This document shows positions 8,178 through 16,026 of a DNA stretch of 64,000 bases, in pieces. The DNA comes from an uncultured Faecalibacterium sp. (lineage in GTDB: Bacteria; Bacillota; Clostridia; Oscillospirales; Ruminococcaceae), in NCBI GenBank assembly GCA_934539245.1, contig CAKTCK010000008.1, positions 1-64,000 of the forward strand, written 5' to 3'. Under the pieces are notes generated by a model. The model was given only the letters and a program-made list of their open reading frames with translations. It did not search any database and was not told where the DNA came from. The first letter of the stretch is position 1, and every line of letters begins with the position of its first letter. The position numbers and the translations under genes were made by a program.

Positions 8178-9509
8178 TTACTTATTCATCTCCTGCAAGA
8201 TCTTTGCGATCTGGGCGGAGGTGTATCCCTCCTGCCGCAGGGCGGAGGTGATGGCGACATCACTCTTGCCCTGACTGCGCAGCAGCGCTGCCGTGTAGGG
8301 CACTCCGGCGCTGCGGCTGCCGCCGGAAGCAGAGCCGCTGCTGCCGGTGGTCTTTCCGCTGCCGGAGCTGCCGGACTTTGTGCCCACAGCCGCTGCCTTA
8401 CCGGCGGCCTGCGCGGCCTTCTGCTGGGCGTTAGACTGTTTCAGCGCCCACTCACCCTTGGCGATGTTCAATTTCTGAGTGGTCACGTTATTGTTGAAAG
8501 CCTGCTGCTTCAGCGCGTCCTGATAGGCACGCTCGCTGGCGGTGTTGTCGTACTGCTGCTGGGTCAGTGCGTCCTGCCGCTGCTTCTCCTGCATTTGCTG
8601 GCTCCACTGGGTATCGGCGCGCTCCGCCTCGTAGGCGCGGTTGCCGGAGTAGATGTTGTACCCGGTGTTCAGCAGGCTGCCCGCCAGACTGCCCAGACCG
8701 GTGGTGCCGCTGATGGCCAGCTGCACCACATCCCCGATGACGCCCAGCACGGTCATAACATTGTTGAACGCCTGCTGGCGCTGGCTGATCTGCGCCTGCT
8801 CCTGCGCGGTGTAGTAGCCGTGCAGGGTGTCCAGCCGGTTCAGATGCTCCTGATATTGGCCGTAGTCCTTGGCGTAGGCGTCGTTGTAGGCCTCGCCCTT
8901 CTGCTGCAACTGGGTGTAGTAGTCCTGCAGCTGACGGTCGTATAGGGTCTGGGCGTTCTGCTCCTGTCCGTTCAGCTGATCCAGCCGGGTCACAAGCTCC
9001 TCGCCGCCACTCTGGTAGGTATCCAGCGCCAGACTGTACAGGGTGGGGATGGCGTTTGCCAACCCGCCGATCTGCTGCTGATAGGCCTGCTGCGCCGCAC
9101 TAGTGGCATAGCTGGAACCGTAGCCGCCGGTCAAAGCAGCAGCCTGCGCTGCCGCATCCGCGCTGGCGTTGTGGGCATTCTGGGTATACAGCTGCTCGTA
9201 CTGGCGGTAGAGTGGGTCGCGGGTGTAGCTGTACTGAAAATTCTCCCGTGCCAGCAGCTGCCCCAGCAGTTCGTTGATTCTGTCCTGATAGCCGCTCTGG
9301 TAGTCTGCGGGGCGGTTCTGCTGCCACTGCTTCAGGGCGTTGGCTGCATCAGTCACCTGCTGGCTGGGACGGTAACTGGCGTCCGCCATGGCCTTTTCCA
9401 CATCGGCGCGGCTGTTCAGCCCTTCGGTGCTGTAAGTAGGCTGCGCGGCAGGCTGCGCCTGCGTTTGCACGTCCGGCTGCAGCAGCTCCTCCTTCTTTTT
9501 GGATGCCAT
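8178..9509 (-). CDS. Probable internal virion/DNA-ejection protein of the phage module
   Basis: This 443-residue, very Gln/Ala-rich protein is mostly predicted coiled-coil by eye. It has one hydrophobic glycine-rich stretch around residues 248-280 (VMTVLGVIGDVVQLAISGTT) and a Ser/Gly-rich linker before a small C-terminal helical domain (VAITSALRQEGYTSAQIAKI). It is the last gene of the virion module, where podoviruses encode internal core or ejection proteins with this composition. No sequence motif proves the role, so it is positional inference. AGGAGAAT precedes the ATG. Confidence 0.55.
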   Translation of the reverse strand: MASKKKEELLQPDVQTQAQPAAQPTYSTEGLNSRADVEKAMADASYRPSQQVTDAANALKQWQQNRPADYQSGYQDRINELLGQLLARENFQYSYTRDPLYRQYEQLYTQNAHNASADAAAQAAALTGGYGSSYATSAAQQAYQQQIGGLANAIPTLYSLALDTYQSGGEELVTRLDQLNGQEQNAQTLYDRQLQDYYTQLQQKGEAYNDAYAKDYGQYQEHLNRLDTLHGYYTAQEQAQISQRQQAFNNVMTVLGVIGDVVQLAISGTTGLGSLAGSLLNTGYNIYSGNRAYEAERADTQWSQQMQEKQRQDALTQQQYDNTASERAYQDALKQQAFNNNVTTQKLNIAKGEWALKQSNAQQKAAQAAGKAAAVGTKSGSSGSGKTTGSSGSASGGSRSAGVPYTAALLRSQGKSDVAITSALRQEGYTSAQIAKILQEMNK

Positions 9510-9527
9510 AAAATTCTCCTTTCATGC

Positions 9528-9713
9528 TTATAGTCCCTGCAGCTTGCTGCGCAGGGTGTCGGACATATTTTCCGTATCCAGATTGGTCAGTACATACTGC
9601 AGCTGCTCCTGCATCTGGTACAGATAGCTGCGCAGCGCCCGGGCATCCTCCGGGTCCATGTTTTCGCTGAGCTTGGGCAGCCCCAGCTTGCTCAGGCCGT
9701 TCATGCTTGCCAT
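9528..9713 (-). CDS. Small virion-module protein
   Basis: This 61-residue protein is helical, with a core YLYQMQEQLQYVLTNLDTEN. Small proteins with this pattern recur beside phage tail genes in Firmicutes, from memory. The ATG chosen has GGAGGAGG directly upstream; the longer open frame lacks a ribosome site. It overlaps the end of the nozzle gene by 13 bases, so it is translationally linked. Its function is unknown. Confidence 0.6.
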   Translation of the reverse strand: MASMNGLSKLGLPKLSENMDPEDARALRSYLYQMQEQLQYVLTNLDTENMSDTLRSKLQGL

Positions 9714-11581
9714 GAAGCATCCTCCTCCCATAATTTTCCCTTTGCCGGGGCGATGGTGCGCACAAGACTGCGCAGGGTGATCTGTCCTTTGCCGCGCAGC
9801 CGCAGCCGCAGCGACCCGCACCGTCGGGGCACAAAGGGCAGATCACAGCTGCGGCGGCTGCCTTGGGCGGCAAGGGAGGCTACCGTCTCCCATGCGCCGC
9901 CGTCATAGCTCACCGCCACTTCTACCGTGCTGGTGCGTTCGGCGTCCAGCCGCAAAGTCAACCGGGAGAGATACCGCTGCTCGGTGCCGTCCAGCCCCAC
10001 ATCGCCGGTGACCAGCTCAAAGGGGATGTCCGTTTCCACGCCGTCGGTGGTCTGCCAGTCCGGCTCGCGGGTGGGGTCTGCCGCCCACAGCGCCTGTCCG
10101 TCCCACAGATAAAGCTGCCCGCCGGTGCTGGTCATATCGCAGGAGCAGACGTCCTCCTCGCTCCACAGCCCCTTCTCGGTATCGTAGACCAGCAAGCGCG
10201 CACTCTCCCGGGAGATGTGCAGGTAGTACCGGCCATCCAGCGCACCGCCCACGGCGCTTTGCACGTTGGCAAGCTTTGCGGCATCCAGCGCGCCGGACAC
10301 CTTGGTGGGCAGACTGCCATCCCACGCCATGACACCGTCCGGCGAGAGATAATACAGCGTCTCGTTCAGCACACACAAGCTGCGGGCGGCGTTTTTTGCC
10401 ACGCCGCGGCAGCGCAGGCTGGAAAGCTGGAAATCCGAGGGCTTGGAGCCGTACAGCTTGTGCAGGGTGTTCTCCTTAAAGAACAGCGCATAGCCCATGC
10501 AGGAGGCTGCCCCGGTAAAGGCACCGTCGCTGCCCACGGTGACGGCGTAACTGTCCGCAGCGATGCCCCGGTAGCTGAACCAGTTGGTGGGGTCGCCCAG
10601 CTTGCAGCCGTAGATAACATTCTCCTTGCTGTTGCAGCCCCACACCCGGTTGTCGCACTCGGTCACAAAATCCAGCTCCGGCACCCGGCGCTCCATGGAT
10701 ACCGTCTGCGCGGCGTCCACGCTGCGGCGCTGCTTGCCGTCCATGCTCTGCCACTGCGCGGCGGCGGCATTCTGCACCAGTGTGCCGTAGAAATACTCGC
10801 CCTGCGGGGTGCAGCGCACCCGTAGCCAGTCCTCGCCCATGTCATACACGATCTGATCTCCGTTCAGCTCCGGGCTCTGCCCTGCCGCTTCGGCGGCTGC
10901 GCCCTGCACGGTCACGGTATCCCACTGCCGGAACAACTTGCCCAGCCCTGCCGCCGCGATGCGGCAGTATTCCAGCGGGATGGCCGTCCAGCTGCCGGAG
11001 TTTTTGCTGTACATTTCCAGCGTGCTATCGTACCGCCATGGGTGGTCGGCATCCTCCACCTTTAAAAACAGCTGCCCGTCCGCCGGGTCGGCGGGCTCGT
11101 CCCGGCCAAAAGCTTCCACCTGATAGGTCTTGCCTGCGGCATCGCAGGGGGCAAAGGTCACGCTTTTGCCCGCCGCTGTCCACAGCGCTCCCAGTGCGGT
11201 CACGCTGCCGTCTGCCGTATCGAAGGCCAGCTTGTCCGGGAAGATCAGGATTTTTGTGCCGATGCCCACCAGCGCCTTGCGGCCGTCGGTCACGGCGTCC
11301 AGCTTCGTCATCGCCGGGGCGGCGGCATCATCTGGAGTATAGATGATATCCCGCCCGCAGACCGTCAGCAGACCGTTCAGGTGGTACATCCCGTTCAGCC
11401 CGGTCAGTGCCCGCAGCTTGCGGCGCGGGGTGCGGGTGCTCAGGGCGGGGAAATCCCGGGTGGAAAAGTTCACTCCGGCGCTGTACTCTGCTTCCGAGCA
11501 GCCATAGGTCTCGTTCAGGCCGCCAAAGGCCCGCAGCAGCTGCCGGGTGTTGGCAAGCCGCATTCTGTCTGCCAGTACCAT
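9701..11581 (-). CDS. Tail nozzle/hub-like virion protein (beta-propeller-like)
   Basis: This 626-residue protein is made of repeated short beta-rich units, for example LNETLYYLSPDGVMAWDG and GGQLYLWDGQALWAA. That pattern is typical of propeller-like tail tube or nozzle proteins such as the gp12 type of T7-like podoviruses. It follows a small adaptor-like gene, as in podoviral necks. It has no signal peptide. Assignment rests on length, repeat pattern and gene order rather than on a clear motif. The ATG follows GGAGGTGAGGCT at 12 bases or fewer. Confidence 0.6.
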   Translation of the reverse strand: MVLADRMRLANTRQLLRAFGGLNETYGCSEAEYSAGVNFSTRDFPALSTRTPRRKLRALTGLNGMYHLNGLLTVCGRDIIYTPDDAAAPAMTKLDAVTDGRKALVGIGTKILIFPDKLAFDTADGSVTALGALWTAAGKSVTFAPCDAAGKTYQVEAFGRDEPADPADGQLFLKVEDADHPWRYDSTLEMYSKNSGSWTAIPLEYCRIAAAGLGKLFRQWDTVTVQGAAAEAAGQSPELNGDQIVYDMGEDWLRVRCTPQGEYFYGTLVQNAAAAQWQSMDGKQRRSVDAAQTVSMERRVPELDFVTECDNRVWGCNSKENVIYGCKLGDPTNWFSYRGIAADSYAVTVGSDGAFTGAASCMGYALFFKENTLHKLYGSKPSDFQLSSLRCRGVAKNAARSLCVLNETLYYLSPDGVMAWDGSLPTKVSGALDAAKLANVQSAVGGALDGRYYLHISRESARLLVYDTEKGLWSEEDVCSCDMTSTGGQLYLWDGQALWAADPTREPDWQTTDGVETDIPFELVTGDVGLDGTEQRYLSRLTLRLDAERTSTVEVAVSYDGGAWETVASLAAQGSRRSCDLPFVPRRCGSLRLRLRGKGQITLRSLVRTIAPAKGKLWEEDASWQA

Positions 11582-11593
11582 AGCCTCACCTCC

Positions 11594-11977
11594 TTACCAG
11601 CGCCACTGCGCCCGGCTGCGGGGCGGGTAGTTCTGCCGCAGCCAGACCGCCAACTCTGCATACAGGGCGTTGTACTGCGCCTGCTCCCCGGCGTAGCGGT
11701 CGGTCTCGCCCAAGGCGGCATCCATCTGCGCACACAGCAGGTGCGGGTACAGGGCATCAAAGGGCGGCGGTGCCAGCAGCGTCTGGTCGTCCTGCACCGG
11801 CTGCTCCCACGGACGGTCTGCGCCTACCGCGTCAAACGCCCCGGCGGCACTGCGGTCAAACAGCTTTGTGCGCAGCAATGCGTCCGCCTCCCGCAGCCAT
11901 TGCAGCCGTGTCTCGGTTTCAATGCGGCAGTTTGGGCGCAGCTGCTCGGCACGCTCCAAAGCCTCTCCTATGGTCAT
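11594..11977 (-). CDS. Probable head-tail adaptor protein
   Basis: This 127-residue helical protein lies between the head genes and the nozzle-like gene. Size, helical make-up (TIGEALERAEQLRP near the start, an aromatic-rich YPHLLCAQMDAALGE centre) and position fit the adaptor (gp11-like) class that joins portal to nozzle. There is no diagnostic motif. It begins a new transcription segment after the internal terminator at 11991-12032, and its start ATG follows AAGGATGTGATGAG. Confidence 0.5.
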   Translation of the reverse strand: MTIGEALERAEQLRPNCRIETETRLQWLREADALLRTKLFDRSAAGAFDAVGADRPWEQPVQDDQTLLAPPPFDALYPHLLCAQMDAALGETDRYAGEQAQYNALYAELAVWLRQNYPPRSRAQWRW

Positions 11978-11990
11978 CTCATCACATCCT

Positions 11991-12032
11991 TTTTATAAAA
12001 AGCCCGGCCGGGGGCATTTCTCCCAGCCGGGC
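11991..12032 (-). terminator. Internal terminator of the virion module, after the capsid genes
   Basis: On the minus strand GCCCGGC (12026-12032) pairs with GCCGGGC (12002-12008) and is followed by TTTTTATAAAA. It separates the capsid and small head protein genes from adaptor and nozzle, so capsid transcripts could exceed tail transcripts. Confidence 0.75.
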
Positions 12033-12042
12033 AGCGTTGTTT

Positions 12043-12255
12043 TTACTGTGCCGCGTTCTCCGCAGCGGCAATGCGGGCAGCGGTCAGCTCGTCCTGACGC
12101 TGGCTGTGCTCCAGCACCTCGGCCACAGCGGGCGGCACTTCTACCTCCACGCCCCGGCGGATCTTATAGTTCACGCCGTTGACGCTGACGAACAGATCGC
12201 CCTTGTAGCGGCTGTTGTCCTTGAACAGCCGGATGCGCACGTTCTTTTCAGCCAT
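12043..12255 (-). CDS. Small head-associated protein
   Basis: This 70-residue protein has a basic, beta-rich front (KNVRIRLFKDNSRYKGDLFV, then SVNGVNYKI) and a helical tail. It sits directly after the major capsid gene. Position and size suggest a capsid accessory or decoration protein, but I recognise no family. The ATG is chosen over a GTG two codons earlier because AAGGAGG ends five bases before the ATG and overlaps the GTG. Confidence 0.55.
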   Translation of the reverse strand: MAEKNVRIRLFKDNSRYKGDLFVSVNGVNYKIRRGVEVEVPPAVAEVLEHSQRQDELTAARIAAAENAAQ

Positions 12256-12265
12256 GGGCACCTCC

Positions 12266-13264
12266 TTAGTTGGCGGCAGCGGTGGCAGAATAGCTGGACA
12301 CGCTCTCGATGCGCACCATATACTGCTCCACCAGACGTTCGGCAGCGCGCATCCCCTTCCAGCCCACAGAGGCGCGCTGGTTCAGCGGGTCGTCGCCGTA
12401 GCCCAGCTGCTTGACGATGTGCTCAAGGCCGCCGCCTTCCAGCTCGGTCACGCCGTAGGCGTGGGCACCCAGCACCAGCGTGCCGAACACCGCCAGACCC
12501 GCCGGGCAGGTATCGTCCTTCCAGATCTTGGCCTCGCTGGTCTCGATAAAGCGGATGTTGCCCAGCTTGCCGATCTCGCCGCGGAACATGGTGTCGGGGT
12601 CGGCGTACTTGTGCACCTCCATAAACTCCTTGCAGGTCTTGAGGTCGTAGGCCGCATAAGGGTGGATGATGGCAACGTAGCTGTCGCCGATGGGGTCAGC
12701 GTTCATTGCGCCCAGCTGCGCCGCTGCCTGAAAGAACAGCTTGGGGGTCAGGGTGCAGCTCTTGTCCAGCGCCTTGCGGCTGGTAACTGCCGTCTCGGCA
12801 CCGTCTGCGCCCAGCTTGGGAGCGTAGATGACATTGGTGCCGCCCGCCAGCACATCGCGGGTGATGCTGTCCATGGTGCGGCCTGCCTGACTTGCCAGCA
12901 CGCGGGTGGCCTGCACCACGTTGTTATCGATGGCGGTCATCTGCAGCACATCGGTCAGCGGGGTCCAGCCGCCGTACTGGTGCAGGTCGCTGGTGATGCT
13001 GGTCACGTTCAGTGCCTGACCGTTGGGGGTAACACCCTCGGTCAGCGGGGTGCTGGCCTTGGGCAGGCTGTCGTACTTGCGGAACTCGATGGTCTTGCCG
13101 CCGTTCTGGGGCACAGGGTAGTAATCCGCAAACTGGTCATGCACAAGGCGCGGCTCTGCCTGATCGATCAGGCGCTTCTCGTAAAAGGTCTTCATCTCCA
13201 CCGACATGGTGCCGGTGGTGTTGGTCTGCGCGTCTGCAAACAGCTGGATGTTAAAATTCATCAT
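12266..13264 (-). CDS. N4-gp56 family major capsid protein with a Prp-type N-terminal cut site
   Basis: This 332-residue shell protein shows the N4-gp56 family blocks: GGKTIEFRKY, LTEGVTPNGQ, HQYGGWTPLTD and RDVLAGGTNVIYAP. Residues 1-10, MMNFNIQLFA, closely resemble the N-terminal extension of ribosomal protein L27 in Firmicutes (LNLQFFA), which the cysteine protease Prp cuts between F and A. A cut after F9 would remove nine residues, as in L27. The neighbouring scaffold gene encodes a Prp-like domain, so processing during head maturation is likely; this is inference. The ATG follows GAGAAAGGAAAAAAGC. Confidence 0.9.
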   Translation of the reverse strand: MMNFNIQLFADAQTNTTGTMSVEMKTFYEKRLIDQAEPRLVHDQFADYYPVPQNGGKTIEFRKYDSLPKASTPLTEGVTPNGQALNVTSITSDLHQYGGWTPLTDVLQMTAIDNNVVQATRVLASQAGRTMDSITRDVLAGGTNVIYAPKLGADGAETAVTSRKALDKSCTLTPKLFFQAAAQLGAMNADPIGDSYVAIIHPYAAYDLKTCKEFMEVHKYADPDTMFRGEIGKLGNIRFIETSEAKIWKDDTCPAGLAVFGTLVLGAHAYGVTELEGGGLEHIVKQLGYGDDPLNQRASVGWKGMRAAERLVEQYMVRIESVSSYSATAAAN

Positions 13265-13288
13265 GCTTTTTTCCTTTCTCCTGTCGGG

Positions 13289-14215
13289 TTAAAGTTCGAT
13301 CTGCGCACCGTGCAGCACACGGCGCTCCAAAGCTTCCCGCTGAGCGCGGGTCATGGCGGCTACGTCCGGTCGTACCGAGGCGGCTGCGCCGGGGCGCAGG
13401 CCGTTTTCCAGCGGACGCGCGGCGCGCTGCTGCACCCGCTCCACTACCCCCTGCTCCACGGTCTGTGCCGTGGTGCGCAGGGCATCCTCGTAGTGGACAA
13501 GGCGGTAGGCGTCCTGCACCCGCATCCCGGGCAGCTGCATCAGGCGGCGCATCTCCGGGTTCTTCAGCTCCGCTTTCAGGTCAAAGCCCAGCTGGCTGCG
13601 GCGCATGGCGGCTTCCTCTGCCGCCCAGCGGGCGTGCAGGCTGCGCACCGTGTTTTCCACCGGCAGCGGCAGGGGCGGCAGCACCGGGCGCTCCGGCTGT
13701 GCAGGCTTTTCCTGCTGCGGCTCCGGCTCTGCCGGGGTCTGCTGCGGCACTTCCGGCTGCGCAGCGGGGGCTTCCGGCTTCAGGGTGCCCGCAGCCACCG
13801 CCTGCCGGCTCTGCTCCGGGCTCAGCGCGGGAGCTGCTTCCCCCTCCGCAAACAGCTGCAAGTCCATCATGCTCTGCTGCCCGCTGCGGCTCACATCCGC
13901 AAAGCGCAGGTTGTCCGGGTAGCGCTCTGCCAGCAGGGTAAAGCCCGCCTTGGCCAGTTCAAATGCGCCCTGCACCCACGGCGCTACCGGTGCCTGCGCT
14001 GCCACGGCAAGGCGCGGGCCTTCCGGCTCGTCCCACGCATCGCTGCGGGCGCTTTCCTCCCCTGCCAGCAGGTACACCAGCGCCTGCATCAGGGTGCTTG
14101 CGCCGGCGCATACGATGTCCTGCCCGGCGGGCGCGTAGCCCGCGTGACCGGCGGCCTCCAGCCGCAGGCTCAGCCCCTTGGGGCCGTCCAGCTCGCTGTA
14201 ACATACCTCGATCAT
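13289..14215 (-). CDS. Prp-like cysteine protease fused to a capsid scaffold
   Basis: This 308-residue fusion has residues 1-108 matching the ribosomal-processing protease Prp: GHAGYAPAGQDIVCAGAS gives His24 and Cys36, the same 12-residue spacing as the catalytic pair of Prp. Its end NLRFADV also fits Prp. Residues 116-123, MMDLQLFA, form a Prp-type cut site that would let the protease release itself. The rest is a Pro/Gln-rich linker and charged helices typical of scaffolds (residues 130-308). It lies between portal and capsid genes, the usual place for protease and scaffold. GGAGGTGA precedes the ATG, one base after the portal stop. Confidence 0.85.
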   Translation of the reverse strand: MIEVCYSELDGPKGLSLRLEAAGHAGYAPAGQDIVCAGASTLMQALVYLLAGEESARSDAWDEPEGPRLAVAAQAPVAPWVQGAFELAKAGFTLLAERYPDNLRFADVSRSGQQSMMDLQLFAEGEAAPALSPEQSRQAVAAGTLKPEAPAAQPEVPQQTPAEPEPQQEKPAQPERPVLPPLPLPVENTVRSLHARWAAEEAAMRRSQLGFDLKAELKNPEMRRLMQLPGMRVQDAYRLVHYEDALRTTAQTVEQGVVERVQQRAARPLENGLRPGAAASVRPDVAAMTRAQREALERRVLHGAQIEL

Positions 14216-14216
14216 C

Positions 14217-16001
14217 TCACTTCACCTCCTTTCCGTTCCAGTTCATGGCGTGGGCAGCAGCAGCCACCGGCAGCTGTGCCGTCAGACCGGCAGTGTCCTG
14301 CGCCGCTTGGGTGCCGCCGGGCTGCTGCGCCAGAGCGGCAGAAAGTCTTGCCATCTGCCCCTGCAACTGCACCAGCTGCTGCGCCAGCGTGCCGTTCTGC
14401 CGCACCCGGGCGCGCACCTTTTCCACCCCTTCAAAGTCCATCATTTCCAGCGCCGCAAGGGCAGCGTCCGCGTTGGCGGGGTCGAAGAAGCCCAGCTTGT
14501 AGCACTCCTTAGCGGTCTCGTTCTGGGACAGGCGGCTGAAGGTGCTCTTTTTGGCGGCGCTGACCACGATGTCAAAGACAGGTTCCCGGCTGCCCAGCTC
14601 CACCCCGCCCACGGCGGGCACAGGCTTTGCCCGCAGCCCCTGTGCCGAGAAGGGCACGAACTCGCTCTCGCCGCGCTGACCGGTGATGCGGAACACCCGC
14701 TGCTCGTCATAGAACTGCCGCATCAGCTCAATGATAAGGTAGCACTGCCTTGCAAAGGCGCGGTAGGCGCTCTTGAGCATATCCCGGCTCAGCTTGCTGC
14801 CCGCCTCCTGCAAAGCGGCGATGGCGCTGGCGGCGGTCACGCCGCCGGTGGTGCCGCCCTGCGTCAGGTCGCGGTTGCCGCTGATCTCCTTCAGCTCTTC
14901 AATGCGGCTGTTGCGGTAGCTCAGGCTGTTGCCCTGCAAGCCTGCCGTTTGCAGCGGACGGAAACTGTCCTCGTTCAGGCGGCCTACAACGTGCACGATG
15001 TCCCGGCTCAGGTCTGCAAGCTCCTCCTCATTCACCCCGGCGGTATCACTGAGCACATACCGCTGGCGGGAGGCCAGCAGCACGTTCTCGTCCATGGCGT
15101 GGTTCATCCGGTCAATGGCGTTCTGGCAGTCCTTCATCACATCGATGTAGCCGAACCCGGCGGGAGAATCCTCCTCCACGAACAGCGGGTCGAACACAAA
15201 GGGGTACTTTCCGTGGTCGTATAATCCGCGCGCCGCCAGCGCCGGGTCGTTCTGGCTGGCATACAGCACCACGCCGTTGCACAGCTTGCAGTAGTGCAGC
15301 CGCAATTGGCCGCTCTCGTCCGGGCGCTTATAGTACCAGTCCACCACCACGCTCTTGTTGGCGGTGGTCTGGCCGTCCTCGTGGATATACCGGGGCACGT
15401 CCACCACACCGGCGGCGTGCCCTGCCAGCTGCGGATACTGCGCGGTCAGCCGGGCGGTGTCCTCAAGGCTGAGATGGAACAAGTCCGGTGAGTCCTGAAT
15501 ATCCTGCACGCCCGGCTCCCAGTAGAGCATGAGCAGGTTGACGCTGCGCACCGCAATATCGCCCAGCCCGCCGCGCGCCGCCGGGTCCCAGAAGATGCCG
15601 GTAACGCCGGTGCCCTGCTTGAGCTTGCGCCACCAGACATCGCTGTACACCTGCTCGTAATCCGCCTGCTCCAGCACCACCGGCAGCACGCTGGAAAGCG
15701 CCTGCGCTGTGGCCTGATCGTCTGCCGCCCGGGGCAGCACCATGGGCTCGGGATAGTTGTCCATGGCGTCGGCGTGCTTGTTGGCGATGCTGTTGAACAG
15801 CCATCCGCTGGAGGGCTGCGCCTTGCCAGGCATCAGCGGGTCGCGGTAGTTTTTCCAGTGTCCCATGCGGAACCACAGCTCGTTGTCGATCAGGCGCTTG
15901 TCCAGCGCCGCCTTGCCCGCCTTATAACGTTGCAGCGTCTGCAAAGCAGCCGCCGCCTCTGCCGCGCCGATGGGCAGGGCTTCTGCTCTTGTATCTTCCA
16001 T
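14217..16001 (-). CDS. Phage portal protein
   Basis: This 594-residue protein follows the terminase gene and precedes the protease-scaffold. The N-terminal half (ELWFRMGHWKNYRDPLMPGK, WLFNSIANKHADAMDNYPEP) and the helical C-terminal half with a Gln-rich tail fit portals of podovirus-like phages, where a dodecamer forms the DNA gate. The stretch ITGQRGESEFVPFS fits the beta-rich wing region. No signal peptide is present. The assignment rests on length, position and these blocks. AAAGGAAAGATT lies just before the ATG. Confidence 0.8.
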   Translation of the reverse strand: MEDTRAEALPIGAAEAAAALQTLQRYKAGKAALDKRLIDNELWFRMGHWKNYRDPLMPGKAQPSSGWLFNSIANKHADAMDNYPEPMVLPRAADDQATAQALSSVLPVVLEQADYEQVYSDVWWRKLKQGTGVTGIFWDPAARGGLGDIAVRSVNLLMLYWEPGVQDIQDSPDLFHLSLEDTARLTAQYPQLAGHAAGVVDVPRYIHEDGQTTANKSVVVDWYYKRPDESGQLRLHYCKLCNGVVLYASQNDPALAARGLYDHGKYPFVFDPLFVEEDSPAGFGYIDVMKDCQNAIDRMNHAMDENVLLASRQRYVLSDTAGVNEEELADLSRDIVHVVGRLNEDSFRPLQTAGLQGNSLSYRNSRIEELKEISGNRDLTQGGTTGGVTAASAIAALQEAGSKLSRDMLKSAYRAFARQCYLIIELMRQFYDEQRVFRITGQRGESEFVPFSAQGLRAKPVPAVGGVELGSREPVFDIVVSAAKKSTFSRLSQNETAKECYKLGFFDPANADAALAALEMMDFEGVEKVRARVRQNGTLAQQLVQLQGQMARLSAALAQQPGGTQAAQDTAGLTAQLPVAAAAHAMNWNGKEVK

Positions 16002-16026
16002 AATCTTTCCTTTCTGTCCTGTTTTT

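Noticed and set aside
12215..14512. Long plus-strand open frame of over 700 codons opposite the capsid, scaffold and portal genes
   Set aside because: It is the antisense shadow of three well-supported genes in GC-rich DNA, with low-complexity His/Gln/Leu-rich translation and no ribosome site.
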